Positions 9,689-17,075 are shown, counted from the first letter of the stretch. The stretch: 64,000 bases of DNA from an uncultured Gemmiger sp. (GCA_944386225.1 CALXAH010000004.1:62001-126000); one strand, 5' to 3'. Notes: a model not told the origin generated them from the letters alone. Numbers and translations are program-made.

Positions 9689-10396
9689 TCAGCCCAGCAG
9701 ACGGGCCATGACCTCCTGGTAGGCTTCCTCCTCGCCGCCCAGATCCCGGCGGAACAGGTCCTTGTCCAGATGGGCGCCGGTGGTGGCGTCCCAGAAACGG
9801 CAGGTGTCGGGGCTGATCTCGTCGGCCAGCACGATGGTACCGTCGGGCAGGCGGCCGAACTCCAGCTTGAAGTCGATCAGGCGGATGTTGAAGCCCAGCA
9901 GGTAGGCGCTCAGGATCTCGTTCACCTTGAAGGCATACTCGCTGATGGTGTCGATCTCTTCCTGGGTAGCCAGGCCCAGGGCCAGGGCGTGGTAGTGGTT
10001 GATCAGGGGATCGTGGTACTCGTCGTTCTTGTAGCTGAACTCCAGGGTGGGGCACTTGAGGGGGGTGCCCTCGGTCACGCCCAGACGCTTGGAAAAGCTG
10101 CCGGCGGCCACGTTGCGCACGATGACCTCCAGGGGCACGATCTCCACCTTCTTCACCAGGGTCTCCCGGTCGCTCAGCTCCTCCACGTAGTGGGTGGGCA
10201 CGCCTTTTTCGGCCAGCATCTTCATCAGGTTGTTGCTGAGCTTGTTGTTCACAACGCCCTTGCCCCGGATGGTGCCCTTCTTGGCGCCGTCGCCGGCGGT
10301 GGCGTCGTCCTTGTAGTCCACGATCACCAGGTTGGGATCGTCGGTGGCGAATACCTTCTTGGCCTTGCCTTCGTACAGCTGTTCACGCTTTTCCAT
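9689..10396 (-). CDS. purC: SAICAR synthetase
   Basis: Joins CAIR and aspartate, with ATP, to give SAICAR. The start at 10396 ([16 protein letters not shown]) has AAGGAG nine bases upstream. The 235-residue length and the motifs [21 protein letters not shown] and [17 protein letters not shown] match short bacterial PurC. DFKLEFGR and [14 protein letters not shown] follow, as expected. Second structural gene of the operon, between purE and purF. Confidence 0.97.
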   Translation of the reverse strand: MEKREQLYEGKAKKVFATDDPNLVIVDYKDDATAGDGAKKGTIRGKGVVNNKLSNNLMKMLAEKGVPTHYVEELSDRETLVKKVEIVPLEVIVRNVAAGSFSKRLGVTEGTPLKCPTLEFSYKNDEYHDPLINHYHALALGLATQEEIDTISEYAFKVNEILSAYLLGFNIRLIDFKLEFGRLPDGTIVLADEISPDTCRFWDATTGAHLDKDLFRRDLGGEEEAYQEVMARLLG

Positions 10397-10448
10397 TTTT
10401 CTCTTCTCCTTTTTATTTACATGGGTGTGTGGATCCAAAGTTGGGGGA

Positions 10449-10952
10449 TCAGCCGTTCAGCTCCGCCTGGAGCGCGGCTTCCTTTTTGGCGATCTGTTCG
10501 GCCATGGCGGCGCGGGCGGCGTCCAGCCGGGCGGCCAGGGCCTCGTCGGTCACGGCCAGGATCTGGGCGGCCAGCACGGCGGCGTTCTTGGCGCCGTTCA
10601 GCGCCACGGTGGCCACCGGGATGCCGCTGGGCATCTGCACCGTGGCCAGCAGCGCGTCCAGCCCGTCCATGGCGCCGCCCTTCATGGGGATGCCCACCAC
10701 CGGCAGGGTGGTGTTGGCGGCGATGGCGCCCGCCAGATGGGCGGCCATACCGGCGGCGCACAGGATCACGCCAAACCCGTTGGCCCGGGCGTTTTTGGCA
10801 AATTCCGCCGCGGCGGCGGGGGTGCGGTGGGCGCTGAGGATGTGGGCCTCAAAGGGGATCTCCCACTCTTTCAGCTGGGCGCAGGCGGCCTTTACCACCG
10901 GCCAGTCGCTGTCGCTGCCCATGAGAACGGCTACTTTTTTGGTGTCGCTCAT
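10449..10952 (-). CDS. purE: N5-carboxyaminoimidazole ribonucleotide mutase, class I PurE
   Basis: Converts N5-CAIR to CAIR. The 167-residue protein carries the PurE signatures [10 protein letters not shown] at residue 11, SAHRTP near 44 and [15 protein letters not shown] near 65. [16 protein letters not shown] follows near 88, then a C-terminal helix. No purK is seen in the window, so how N5-CAIR or CAIR is supplied cannot be told here. It is the first structural gene of the operon; GGGAGG lies ten bases upstream of the ATG, directly after the attenuator hairpin. Confidence 0.97.
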   Translation of the reverse strand: MSDTKKVAVLMGSDSDWPVVKAACAQLKEWEIPFEAHILSAHRTPAAAAEFAKNARANGFGVILCAAGMAAHLAGAIAANTTLPVVGIPMKGGAMDGLDALLATVQMPSGIPVATVALNGAKNAAVLAAQILAVTDEALAARLDAARAAMAEQIAKKEAALQAELNG

Positions 10953-10978
10953 AACAAGATGCCTCCCTTACAAATGAA

Positions 10979-11008
10979 AAAAGGCTGCAGTTTACACTGC
11001 CGCCTTTT
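10979..11008 (-). terminator. Intrinsic terminator in the purE leader (attenuator)
   Basis: On the minus strand AAAAGGC-g-GCAGT, loop GTAA, ACTGC-a-GCCTTTT forms a stem followed by a run of six T, only about 25 bases before the purE ATG. A terminator in this place must be conditional for the operon to be expressed. The TAA of the leader ORF (11007-11009) falls at the foot of the 5' arm, so a ribosome ending translation there would cover that arm. Confidence 0.85.
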
Positions 11009-11090
11009 AGAATTGGTTGCTCGTATCCCCGCAAGAAGCCCCATGCCCGTACCGGCCGCCGAAACCGGCCTTGCCTTTTTGCTTGAACAT
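11007..11090 (-). CDS. Candidate 27-residue leader peptide upstream of purE
   Basis: A short ORF in the purE leader starts with ATG at 11090, nine bases after an AGGAGG Shine-Dalgarno sequence, and ends in TAA at 11007-11009 at the base of the terminator hairpin. The peptide starts MFKQKGKAGFGG and ends SNQF. Seven of its 27 residues are glycine, and it also has Gln and Asp. Glycine, glutamine and aspartate are nitrogen or carbon donors for purines. The ribosome site and stop position are seen directly. Translation and a regulatory role are inferences. Confidence 0.5.
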   Translation of the reverse strand: MFKQKGKAGFGGRYGHGASCGDTSNQF

Positions 11091-11132
11091 TCCAGCAGCC
11101 CTCCTACACGAAGAATCAAACAGGTTACTTTA

Positions 11133-11161
11133 AGTGTAAACGCCGTGTAAAGGAATTGCAA
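11133..11161 (-). promoter_or_regulatory. Promoter of the purine operon
   Basis: Minus-strand 35 box TTGCAA (11156-11161), 17-base spacer and 10 box TACACT (11133-11138), a good sigma-A match. Transcription would start near 11126 and give a leader of about 175 nt before purE. Confidence 0.7.
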
Positions 11162-11329
11162 GCCCCCGCCGGTTTTTCTCCAAAACGGGCCAGCCGCCGC
11201 CGGGTTTGTGTTTGCTTTTTGGCATAAATCACAAGGCAAAGGCGGCAATAGTCATACTTTCCTTTTTCGACAGCCCGCGGGCCCCGTTTTTGGTCGCTTT
11301 GACCAAAAAAAGAGAAAAAGCGGCGGCCC

Positions 11330-11797
11330 TCAGCCGGGTATCCGCTTTTCCATGAGCAGGTTGGTCAGCATCACGCCCCGGCGCTCCACCTGCCGGGTGT
11401 GCACCACCCGGTAACCCCGGGCTTCAAAAAAGGGCCGGGCGGTCAGGGAGGCGTGCACCGTCACCCGGGCGCCGGGCGCCAGCTGCCCTTCCAGCGCGTC
11501 GCACAGGGCGGTGCCCACCCCCTGCCGCTGGCAGCCGGCCGCCACATACAGCCGGTCCAGATACCCGGCGGCCACATCCATGTCGGCAAACCCCAGCAGA
11601 CGGCCCGCTTCGTCCTCCGCCACCAGGGCGGTGTGCCGGCGCAGGGAGCTGTCCCAGCGGGCCGTGTCCGGGTCGGCCGGGGCCCAGGCGTCCAGCTGGT
11701 CGGGGGTGTAGTGCTGCCGGTTTACGGTGTGCACCGTGTGGTAAAACAGCGCCAGCACCGCCGGGCAGTCGGCGGCGGTATAGGGGCGGATGCGCAT
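11330..11797 (-). CDS. GNAT-family N-acetyltransferase
   Basis: A 155-residue acetyl-CoA-dependent acyltransferase of unknown substrate. It starts MRIRPYTAADCPAVLALF, typical of GNAT proteins. The acetyl-CoA-binding motif A is seen as LYVAAGCQRQGVGTALCDALE near residues 85-105, and the late strand/helix ARPFFEARGYRVV near 122-135. AAGGAGG lies seven bases before the ATG. It stands alone between the purine leader and a second, unrelated GNAT gene. The substrate cannot be guessed from context. Confidence 0.9.
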   Translation of the reverse strand: MRIRPYTAADCPAVLALFYHTVHTVNRQHYTPDQLDAWAPADPDTARWDSSLRRHTALVAEDEAGRLLGFADMDVAAGYLDRLYVAAGCQRQGVGTALCDALEGQLAPGARVTVHASLTARPFFEARGYRVVHTRQVERRGVMLTNLLMEKRIPG

Positions 11798-11809
11798 ACA
11801 GATTCCTCC

Positions 11810-11841
11810 TTTTCAACAAGCAAAGCCCGGAATGTTGAAAA
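11810..11841. repeat. Inverted repeat upstream of the first GNAT gene
   Basis: TTTTCAAC (11810-11817) and GTTGAAAA (11834-11841) are perfect 8-base inverted arms 16 bases apart, lying just upstream of the ribosome site of the GNAT gene starting at 11797. Either an operator or a hairpin next to the Shine-Dalgarno sequence. No function is shown. Confidence 0.4.
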
Positions 11842-11855
11842 CCTAGCCGGGGTTG

Positions 11856-11884
11856 AAAAAAGGCGGGACGAATTCCGTCCCGCC
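11856..11884 (-). terminator. Terminator after the second GNAT gene
   Basis: On the minus strand a GGCGGGACG/CGTCCCGCC stem with a five-base loop is followed by six T. It closes the operon of the DUF3783-like gene, the ApbE-like gene and the second GNAT gene. Confidence 0.85.
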
Positions 11885-11894
11885 GGATGGCCGC

Positions 11895-12386
11895 TTATTC
11901 GGCGTGCTGGTACGCCAGCCGGGGCGAGCCGTCCCGGGTAGCGATCACGCCGCAGTACACAAACCCGGCCCGGGCCAGGGTGCGCTGCATGGGCAGATTG
12001 TCCTTATGGGTGTCGATCCGTACCCGGCCCCCGGCCTTTTCGCAGCACCAGGCCAGGCACTCCCCCGCCACGCCCCGGCGCAGCCCGGCGCTGGCGATCC
12101 GGTGTACCACCCAGTAGGGTTCCCCGTCCGGCCAGCGGCCCTCTTCGATGCGGGCGTAGGTGGGATCGGGGCCCGGGGCAAAGTAGAATACCGCCTGCAC
12201 CGCCCCGTCCTCACGGGCCAGATACAGCCGCCCCTCCCGGATATCCGCGTCCACCTGTTCCGGCGGCGGGTAGCCCCCGGCCCATTGGGTGGGGTTGCCG
12301 TGCCGGGCCATAAAGGCGCGGGCCCCGGCGTAGATGGCCAGCGCCGCCTCCCGGTCGGCGGGCGCGGCGGGCGTGATGGTCAGCAT
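11895..12386 (-). CDS. GNAT-family N-acetyltransferase
   Basis: A 163-residue acetyltransferase. The start at 12386 (MLTITPAAPADREAALAIY) has GGGGGGAT upstream and lies 14 bases after the stop of the ApbE-like gene, so the two are probably cotranscribed. Motif A is the IASAGLRRGVAGECLAWC stretch near residue 105, followed by RIDTHKDNLPMQRTLARAGFVYCG, typical of the C-terminal half of the fold. It is probably an amino-acid or small-molecule acetyltransferase. Its neighbours give no firm hint of substrate. Confidence 0.88.
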   Translation of the reverse strand: MLTITPAAPADREAALAIYAGARAFMARHGNPTQWAGGYPPPEQVDADIREGRLYLAREDGAVQAVFYFAPGPDPTYARIEEGRWPDGEPYWVVHRIASAGLRRGVAGECLAWCCEKAGGRVRIDTHKDNLPMQRTLARAGFVYCGVIATRDGSPRLAYQHAE

Positions 12387-12399
12387 CCGGTATCCCCCC

Positions 12400-13479
12400 T
12401 TATGACTGGCGCAGATGGGCCTCAAAGCCCTCGGAGTACACAATGGTTCCGTCGGTCAGCATCCACATGGCCTCCACGTTGTCCAGGCTCTCCACCAGGG
12501 CCTGACCGTCCGCCAGATCCATGCAGAACAGCCCGGTGGACAGGCAGTCCGCCCAGCCGCTGTCGCCGGTGTACACCGCCACCGCGTCAAAATAGCGGGC
12601 AGGCATCAGGGTGTCCATGTCGATCAGATGGTGGTAGTTCACACCGTCCACCGTGTAGTACCGCTGGTAGTCGCCGCTGGTCACCAGGGCCGCGTCCTCC
12701 ACGTTCACCACCTGCACGTAACTCTCCCCGGCAAAATACTCGGTCCAGGGATTTTCAATGCCGCCGGTCCAGGCGGTGCCGTCGGGCTTGTGGCCCACGC
12801 CCCGCAGGTTGCCGCCCACGCTCAGCAGAAAGCTGGTCAGGCCCCGCTCCTCGGCGGCACGGGCCACCTGTTCCACCGCGTAGCCCTTGCCCACGCTGCC
12901 CACGTCCAGCCGCATCTCCGGATCGGCCAGATAGACGGTGCCCGCCTCCCGGTCGATCTGCACGTTGGCCGGATCGGTGTGGGCCATGGCCGCCTCCAGC
13001 TGGTCCATGGGGGGCAGCTGGGCGTTTTCCGGGTCATCCAGCCCGGCGGTGCGGTAGTCGTGCCAGATGAGTAGCATGCTGCCCGCCGCTATGTTCATCT
13101 TGCCGCCGGTCTTTTCGTAGCCTTTCAGCGCCATCTCCAGCATGTCCAGCACCGGCTCGTCCACCGCCACCGGCGCCTGTCCGGCGGCCGCGTTCACGGT
13201 GGCCAGATTGTTCACGCCCTCGTAGGTGTTGTAGATGTCGTACAGCTTGTGGTAGTACAGCAGATCCTGGTGCATGGCCTCGGCCTGCTTGTCCCATTCC
13301 TCCTGGCTGGGGGCGTAGCCGGTCAGGATGGTCACGGTGTCGAACACGTCAAACCAGTAGGCGGAATATTTTTCCCAGTCCCGCATATCCGGGTCGCCGC
13401 GGCTGCAGCCGGCGGCCAGCAGGCAGAACGCTGCCAGCAGCCCGACAGCCAGGCGCCGGAACCAATGTGTGTGTGTCAT
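12400..13479 (-). CDS. ApbE-like FAD:protein FMN transferase, lipoprotein
   Basis: ApbE proteins attach FMN to threonine in flavoproteins of the Rnf/Nqr type outside the membrane. The 359-residue product starts with a lipoprotein signal (basic start, hydrophobic core, lipobox LLAAGC with Cys near residue 24). KGYEKTGGKMNIAAGS, LDVGSVGKGYAVEQVA and LSVGGNLRGVG match the FAD and metal-binding segments of ApbE. Its ATG overlaps the stop of the upstream gene by four bases. The ApbE label rests on fold motifs; the target protein is not in this window. Confidence 0.88.
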   Translation of the reverse strand: MTHTHWFRRLAVGLLAAFCLLAAGCSRGDPDMRDWEKYSAYWFDVFDTVTILTGYAPSQEEWDKQAEAMHQDLLYYHKLYDIYNTYEGVNNLATVNAAAGQAPVAVDEPVLDMLEMALKGYEKTGGKMNIAAGSMLLIWHDYRTAGLDDPENAQLPPMDQLEAAMAHTDPANVQIDREAGTVYLADPEMRLDVGSVGKGYAVEQVARAAEERGLTSFLLSVGGNLRGVGHKPDGTAWTGGIENPWTEYFAGESYVQVVNVEDAALVTSGDYQRYYTVDGVNYHHLIDMDTLMPARYFDAVAVYTGDSGWADCLSTGLFCMDLADGQALVESLDNVEAMWMLTDGTIVYSEGFEAHLRQS

Positions 13480-13871
13480 TTGTCCTCCTGTGCGGCGCGG
13501 ATGGCCGCGTGCTCCTCGGTCAGTTCTTGCATAAGCCGGGCAAAGGGCCAGGCCCGGTTGTGGGCGGTAACCACCGCCTTCAGCGGGATCTGCGCCCCGG
13601 CCGCGCGGATGGCGGCCAGAAGCCCGTCCAGTTCCGGGCCGGACAGCCCGCAGAACACCGCCGCCGCCGTGGCAGGCACCGGCAGCGCGTCCGCGTTCCG
13701 GCCCTCGGGCAGCCCGCACAGACGGCCCACCGTCAGCCCGGTCTCGGCCGGCTCCACCATCCGCAGGGGCAGCCCCGCGGCACGGCAGGCTGTTTCCAGC
13801 GCGGCGCGGTCGGCGTCGGGCAGCGCCCAGCCCAGTACCAGGCGGGGCAGCGCGGCAATATGTGCTTTCAT
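13476..13871 (-). CDS. DUF3783-like small protein
   Basis: A 131-residue protein of unknown function. The start at 13871 (MKAHIAALPRLVLGW) has GGAGGT seven bases upstream; a longer reading to 13913 has no such site. The C-terminal half (PVPATAAAVFCGLSGPELDGLLAAIRAAG, then LKAVVTAHNRAWPFARLMQEL) looks like the DUF3783 family of short Firmicute proteins. It overlaps the ApbE-like gene by four bases and has its own strong promoter. A link to flavin transfer or anaerobic electron transport is only guilt by association. Confidence 0.7.
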   Translation of the reverse strand: MKAHIAALPRLVLGWALPDADRAALETACRAAGLPLRMVEPAETGLTVGRLCGLPEGRNADALPVPATAAAVFCGLSGPELDGLLAAIRAAGAQIPLKAVVTAHNRAWPFARLMQELTEEHAAIRAAQEDK

Positions 13872-13904
13872 GGCAGGCACCTCCGGCATGCAGTTTGCCT
13901 TCTT

Positions 13905-13932
13905 ATTATACACGAAAAACGCCGGGAGTCAA
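13905..13932 (-). promoter_or_regulatory. Promoter of the DUF3783-apbE-GNAT operon
   Basis: Minus-strand TTGACT (13927-13932), 16-base spacer, TATAAT (13905-13910). Near-consensus sigma-A promoter about 30 bases upstream of the ATG. Confidence 0.8.
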
Positions 13933-13944
13933 AAAGGAACCCGT

Positions 13945-14796
13945 TCATCGGCCCCGGGTCTTGCGGCGGAAAAACCGCCAGGACACCGCGCCGGGGATCC
14001 CCAGCCAGACGCAGAAGGCCGCCAGGGTGACCGCCTGGAAGTCCGGCACCGTTGCCGCGCAGACGGCGTACAGCAGCGCGGCGGGCAGCGACACGGCCCC
14101 CAGCACCCGATGGGCCAGGTTCCAGGTTTCCTCGTCCAGCACCGTCCAGGGCAGCCGCAGACCGATGTGGCGGTTGTAGGGCATCCGGGGGGCGCTGCCG
14201 CCGGTAAACAGCATCAGGGCAATAATAAGCCCCGCCGCGAACAGCTTTTCCCCCCGCTCGGTCACCGGCAGAACACCCGCCGCCTGCAGCGCGGCAAAAA
14301 CCGCGCAGGCCGCCAGCACCGCCGCGGATACCCCGACCGCCGCCCGCAGCGTCCGGCGGCCCGGCTCGTCCTCCACGCCGGTGAGCAGCTCCATATGACG
14401 CCACAGGATTCCCGTGGCCGCCAGAACGCACCCCGCGGCCAGCAGCACCGACACCACCGGATTTCGGATAAGGCCGGCCAGCGCCATCGCCCAGAAGGTG
14501 AGCGCCAGAATGCGCCCCCGCACCCGGCCCGCCTGCCGTACGCGTTCCGCCTGCTGCCGCAGCCCGGCCAGTTCCGCCCGGGCCTGTTCCCCGGCCGGGT
14601 CGGGCGGAAGGTCCAGCAGCCGTTCCGCCGGTACGTCCAGCGCCCGGGCCAGCTGCAGCAGAAGTTCCGCGTCCGGCACCGAGGCGCCCTTTTCCCATTT
14701 TGAAACGGTCTGCCGTACCACATGCAGCCGTTCGGCCAGCTGCGCCTGGCTCAGCCCTTTTTCTTTCCGGAACTGCCGTATCCGTTCGCCCAGCAT
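13945..14796 (-). CDS. XRE helix-turn-helix protein fused to an SdpI-like membrane domain
   Basis: A 283-residue fusion starting at MLGERIRQFRKEKGLSQ, with GGAGGG upstream of the ATG at 14796. Residues 1-65 are an XRE/Cro helix-turn-helix (LSQAQLAERLHVVRQTVSKWEKG). About five hydrophobic segments follow (roughly 102-125, 135-160, 170-195 and two C-terminal). Between them lies GLRLPWTVLDEETWNLAHRVLG, which resembles the G(I/L)RTPWT...W...H segment of SdpI immunity proteins. In Bacillus the regulator SdpR and SdpI are separate proteins that interact; here a DNA-binding head and an SdpI-like body share one chain. Its own promoter is close upstream. The target genes are unknown. Confidence 0.8.
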   Translation of the reverse strand: MLGERIRQFRKEKGLSQAQLAERLHVVRQTVSKWEKGASVPDAELLLQLARALDVPAERLLDLPPDPAGEQARAELAGLRQQAERVRQAGRVRGRILALTFWAMALAGLIRNPVVSVLLAAGCVLAATGILWRHMELLTGVEDEPGRRTLRAAVGVSAAVLAACAVFAALQAAGVLPVTERGEKLFAAGLIIALMLFTGGSAPRMPYNRHIGLRLPWTVLDEETWNLAHRVLGAVSLPAALLYAVCAATVPDFQAVTLAAFCVWLGIPGAVSWRFFRRKTRGR

Positions 14797-14829
14797 ACCG
14801 ATCCCTCCCGTGCTGAATCTCCTCCTATC

Positions 14830-14858
14830 AGTATGCCGCCAAACCGGCCCGGGCGCAA
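14830..14858 (-). promoter_or_regulatory. Promoter of the XRE-SdpI gene
   Basis: Minus-strand TTGCGC (14853-14858), 17-base spacer, CATACT (14830-14835). AGGAGGAG follows shortly after. Confidence 0.6.
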
Positions 14859-14880
14859 GCAACAAAAACGAACATAAAGA

Positions 14881-14913
14881 AACGGCAGGCCGGAACGTTC
14901 CGGCCCGCCGTTT
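14881..14913. terminator. Terminator after aroF
   Basis: AACGGC-a-GGCCGGAA, two-base loop, TTCCGGCC-c-GCCGTT: a very strong stem. On the minus strand it is followed by a T-rich tract, suited to ending aroF transcription. Confidence 0.85.
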
Positions 14914-14923
14914 CGGTCTACCG

Positions 14924-15937
14924 TCAGTTCACCCGCTTGCCCAGGTAGCCGGCCAGCGGGGCGATCTGGCCCATCAGGGCGGAGAACTGGTCGGGGGTCA
15001 GGCTCTGGGCGCCGTCACACAAAGCCCGGGCGGGGTCGTTGTGCACCTCGATCATCAGCCCGTCCGCCCCGGCGGCCACCGCCGCCTTGGCCAGCGGCTC
15101 CACCATCCAGGCGATGCCCGCCGCGTGGCTGGGATCGATCACCACCGGCAGATGGGTCATCTTTTTCAGCATCGGCACCGCGCTGATGTCCAGGGTGTTG
15201 CGCATGCTGGTCTCAAAGGTGCGGATGCCCCGCTCGCACAGGATCACCTGGTCGTTGCCCTCCGCCATGATGTACTCCGCGCTCATCACCAGCTCCTCCA
15301 GCGTGGCGGAAAGCCCCCGCTTGAGCAGTACCGGCCGCTTCATCCGGCCCACCGCCCGCAGCAGTTCAAAGTTCTGCATATTCCGCGCCCCCACCTGGAT
15401 CAGATCCACGTCCTCAAACAGGGGCAGGTGCTCGGTGTTCATGATCTCGGTCACGATGGGCATGCCGGTCTTTTCCCGGGCGGCGCGCAGCAGTTCCAGC
15501 CCCTCGGCCCGCATCCCCTGGAAGGAGTAGGGCGAGGTGCGCGGCTTGAACGCCCCACCCCGCAGCAGGCTTGCCCCCGCGGTCTGCACCGCACGGGCCA
15601 CCGTCAGCACCTGCTCCTCGCTCTCCACGCTGCAGGGGCCCGCGATCACCGCGAAGTTCCCCCCGCCGATTTTGGTGTTCCCCACCTGCACCACCGTGTC
15701 CGCCGGGTGGAACTTCCGGTTGGCCTTCTTGTAGGGCTCGGTCACCCGGCGCACGTCCTCCACCACCGGGTTGGCCCGCACCCAGCTTTCCGCGATGGCC
15801 TTGGTGTCCCCCACCAGGCCCAGGATCCGGGCCTCGCTGCCGGTACTGGCGTGGATCTGCAGCCCCCGGGCTTTCAGTTCGTCACACAGCGCCTGCACCT
15901 GCTGTTCCGGCGCATTCGGTTTCAAAATAATGATCAT
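14924..15937 (-). CDS. aroF: 3-deoxy-7-phosphoheptulonate synthase (DAHP synthase), type I beta
   Basis: First enzyme of the shikimate pathway: phosphoenolpyruvate plus erythrose 4-phosphate. The 337-residue protein has the N-terminal ferredoxin-like regulatory domain typical of the beta subclass (MIIILKPNAPEQQVQALCDEL, about 1-70), then a KDPG-aldolase-like barrel. Seen are GGGNFAVIAGPCSVES near residue 91, GASLLRGGAFKPRTSPYSFQG near 115, LLKRGLSATLEE near 199 and PVVIDPSHAAG near 257. Single-gene unit: a near-consensus promoter upstream, a terminator downstream. AGGAGAGG precedes the ATG. Confidence 0.95.
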   Translation of the reverse strand: MIIILKPNAPEQQVQALCDELKARGLQIHASTGSEARILGLVGDTKAIAESWVRANPVVEDVRRVTEPYKKANRKFHPADTVVQVGNTKIGGGNFAVIAGPCSVESEEQVLTVARAVQTAGASLLRGGAFKPRTSPYSFQGMRAEGLELLRAAREKTGMPIVTEIMNTEHLPLFEDVDLIQVGARNMQNFELLRAVGRMKRPVLLKRGLSATLEELVMSAEYIMAEGNDQVILCERGIRTFETSMRNTLDISAVPMLKKMTHLPVVIDPSHAAGIAWMVEPLAKAAVAAGADGLMIEVHNDPARALCDGAQSLTPDQFSALMGQIAPLAGYLGKRVN

Positions 15938-15998
15938 GTTCGTTTCCTCTCCTTGTATGCGGCCCGCCCGGCGGGGCGGGGAATCGTCTGTGCCACAT

Positions 15999-16027
15999 AG
16001 TATAATACATTAATTCGTTAAAGTCAA
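15999..16027 (-). promoter_or_regulatory. Promoter of aroF
   Basis: Minus-strand TTGACT (16022-16027), 17-base spacer, TATACT (15999-16004). It lies back-to-back with the promoter for the deacylase; the two 35 boxes are only seven bases apart. Confidence 0.85.
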
Positions 16028-16034
16028 GAGGGGC

Positions 16035-16063
16035 TTGCACCCGCCCGCGCGGGGGAGTATAAT
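16035..16063 (+). promoter_or_regulatory. Promoter of the YbaK-family gene
   Basis: TTGCAC (16035-16040), 17-base GC-rich spacer, TATAAT (16058-16063). Confidence 0.85.
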
Positions 16064-16097
16064 CCGGGGCAGAGAAACAAAAAAGGAAGTGGCAGCC

Positions 16098-16592
16098 ATG
16101 GCCAAACACAACGCCATACAGAAAACCAACGCGATGAGGATGCTGGACAAAGCCCGCACCGCCTACGAAGCCCGGGAGTATCCCCACAAGCCCGGCGAAC
16201 CGGTGGACGGGGAAACGGTGGCCGCCCTGCTGGGGCAGGACCCGGCCCGGGTGTTCAAGACGCTGGTGACCCAGGGGGCCGGCGGCGGGTATTTTGTGTT
16301 TGTGGTGCCGGTGGCGTCCACCCTGGATCTGAAAAAGGCCGCCCGGGCGGTGGGCGAAAAGAGCGTGGCCATGATCCCGGTGGCCCGCATCGAGCCGGTC
16401 ACCGGTTACGTGCGGGGCGGCTGCAGCCCGGTGGGCATGAAGAAGGCTTTCCCCACCGTGCTGGACGCCACCGCCGCCGACGGGGACACCATCATGGTCA
16501 GCGGCGGACGGATCGGGCTGCAGATTCAGCTGGCCCCCGCCGACCTGCTGGCGGCCTGCGGCGGCAAGCTGGCCGACCTGTGCGCGGAATAA
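16098..16592 (+). CDS. ybaK: Cys-tRNA(Pro)/Cys-tRNA(Cys) deacylase, YbaK/EbsC type
   Basis: Trans-editing enzyme that hydrolyses Cys mischarged on tRNA(Pro). The 164-residue length is typical. The start at 16098 (MAKHNAIQKTNAMRMLD) has AAGGAAG upstream. The family features KTNAMRMLD, ARVFKTLV near residue 53, VPVASTLDLKKAARAVG near 74 and GYVRGGCSPVGMKKAFP near 106 are all present; the lysine in the KTLV segment is conserved. It has its own promoter and shares a bidirectional terminator with trxA. Confidence 0.93.
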   Translation: MAKHNAIQKTNAMRMLDKARTAYEAREYPHKPGEPVDGETVAALLGQDPARVFKTLVTQGAGGGYFVFVVPVASTLDLKKAARAVGEKSVAMIPVARIEPVTGYVRGGCSPVGMKKAFPTVLDATAADGDTIMVSGGRIGLQIQLAPADLLAACGGKLADLCAE

Positions 16593-16600
16593 ACGCAAAC

Positions 16601-16638
16601 AAAAGGAGCGCGTACCCCCCGGGGCACGCGCTCCTTTT
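16601..16638. terminator. Bidirectional terminator between ybaK and trxA
   Basis: AAAAGGAGCGCGT and its complement ACGCGCTCCTTTT (with one bulged base) form a long stem with A run before and T run after, usable from both convergent genes. Confidence 0.9.
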
Positions 16639-16650
16639 CTGTACGAAAAC

Positions 16651-16959
16651 TTACTTGAGCATCGCGGCCAGCTTGCTCTCGGGAACCAGGCCCACCGACT
16701 TGTCGGCCAGCTGCCCGTTCTTGAACAGCAGCACGGTGGGGATGCTCATGATGCCGTAGCGGCGGGCCAGATCCGGCTGCTCGTCCACGTTCACCTTGCC
16801 CACCTTGTAGGCGCCGCCGGCCTTGCCGGCCAGGGACTCGATCACAGGGGCCAGCATACGGCAGGGGCCGCACCACTCCGCCCAGAAATCCACCAGCACG
16901 GGCACGTCAGAGCCCAGAACCTCTTTTTCAAAATTCTCCACAGTAAACTGCATCGCCAT
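16651..16959 (-). CDS. trxA: Thioredoxin
   Basis: Disulfide reductase of the cytoplasm. The 102-residue protein has the WAEWCGPCRM active site near residue 28, KVNVDEQPDLARRYGI near 54 and SIPTVLLFKNGQ with the cis-proline near 73. The start at 16959 (MAMQFTVENF) has GGAAGT upstream; ATG at 16953 is a possible alternative. It lies downstream of the TetR/Cys-rich gene pair but is separated from it by a palindrome and a TATACT-type 10 box near 17024, so it may have its own promoter. Confidence 0.96.
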   Translation of the reverse strand: MAMQFTVENFEKEVLGSDVPVLVDFWAEWCGPCRMLAPVIESLAGKAGGAYKVGKVNVDEQPDLARRYGIMSIPTVLLFKNGQLADKSVGLVPESKLAAMLK

Positions 16960-17051
16960 ATCCGGCACTTCCTTTCCTGATATCGGGCGCTTGCGGCGCC
17001 CTGTTGTTCGTTTGTTGTGACCTGAGTATACCACGCCCGGCGCTGCCTGAC

Positions 17052-17066
17052 TGTGACCGGGTCACA
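17052..17066. promoter_or_regulatory. 15-bp perfect palindrome between trxA and the Cys-rich gene
   Basis: TGTGACC, G, GGTCACA. It lies about 25 bases upstream of the putative trxA 10 box and just downstream of the neighbouring stop codon. It resembles a Crp/Fnr-type site (TGTGA...TCACA) but with five rather than six bases between half-sites. A Crp/Fnr-family regulator is encoded in the window at 28848. Confidence 0.45.
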
Positions 17067-17075
17067 CAAGGGCGG

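Larger units (their letters stand above)
10953..11329 (-). other. Intergenic region upstream of purE (leader, promoter and upstream spacer)
   Basis: This stretch of about 377 bases holds no long gene. Reading on the minus strand it contains a sigma-A-like promoter (10 and 35 boxes within 11133-11161), a leader of about 175 nt with a short Shine-Dalgarno-led ORF, and an intrinsic terminator just before purE. The remaining 170 bases (11162-11329) are AT-richer. They contain a GGTC/GACC palindrome flanked by A and T runs (about 11290-11315) and show no convincing gene. I do not recognise a purine, PRPP or ZTP riboswitch core in the leader. Confidence 0.8.

Noticed and set aside
10985..11130. PRPP, purine or ZTP riboswitch in front of purE
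   Set aside because: These would be natural here, but I could not find their conserved cores by eye. An Infernal search would settle it.
11280..11320. Terminator after the first GNAT gene
   Set aside because: A GGTC/GACC hairpin is present, but the T run lies on the wrong side for the minus-strand transcript.
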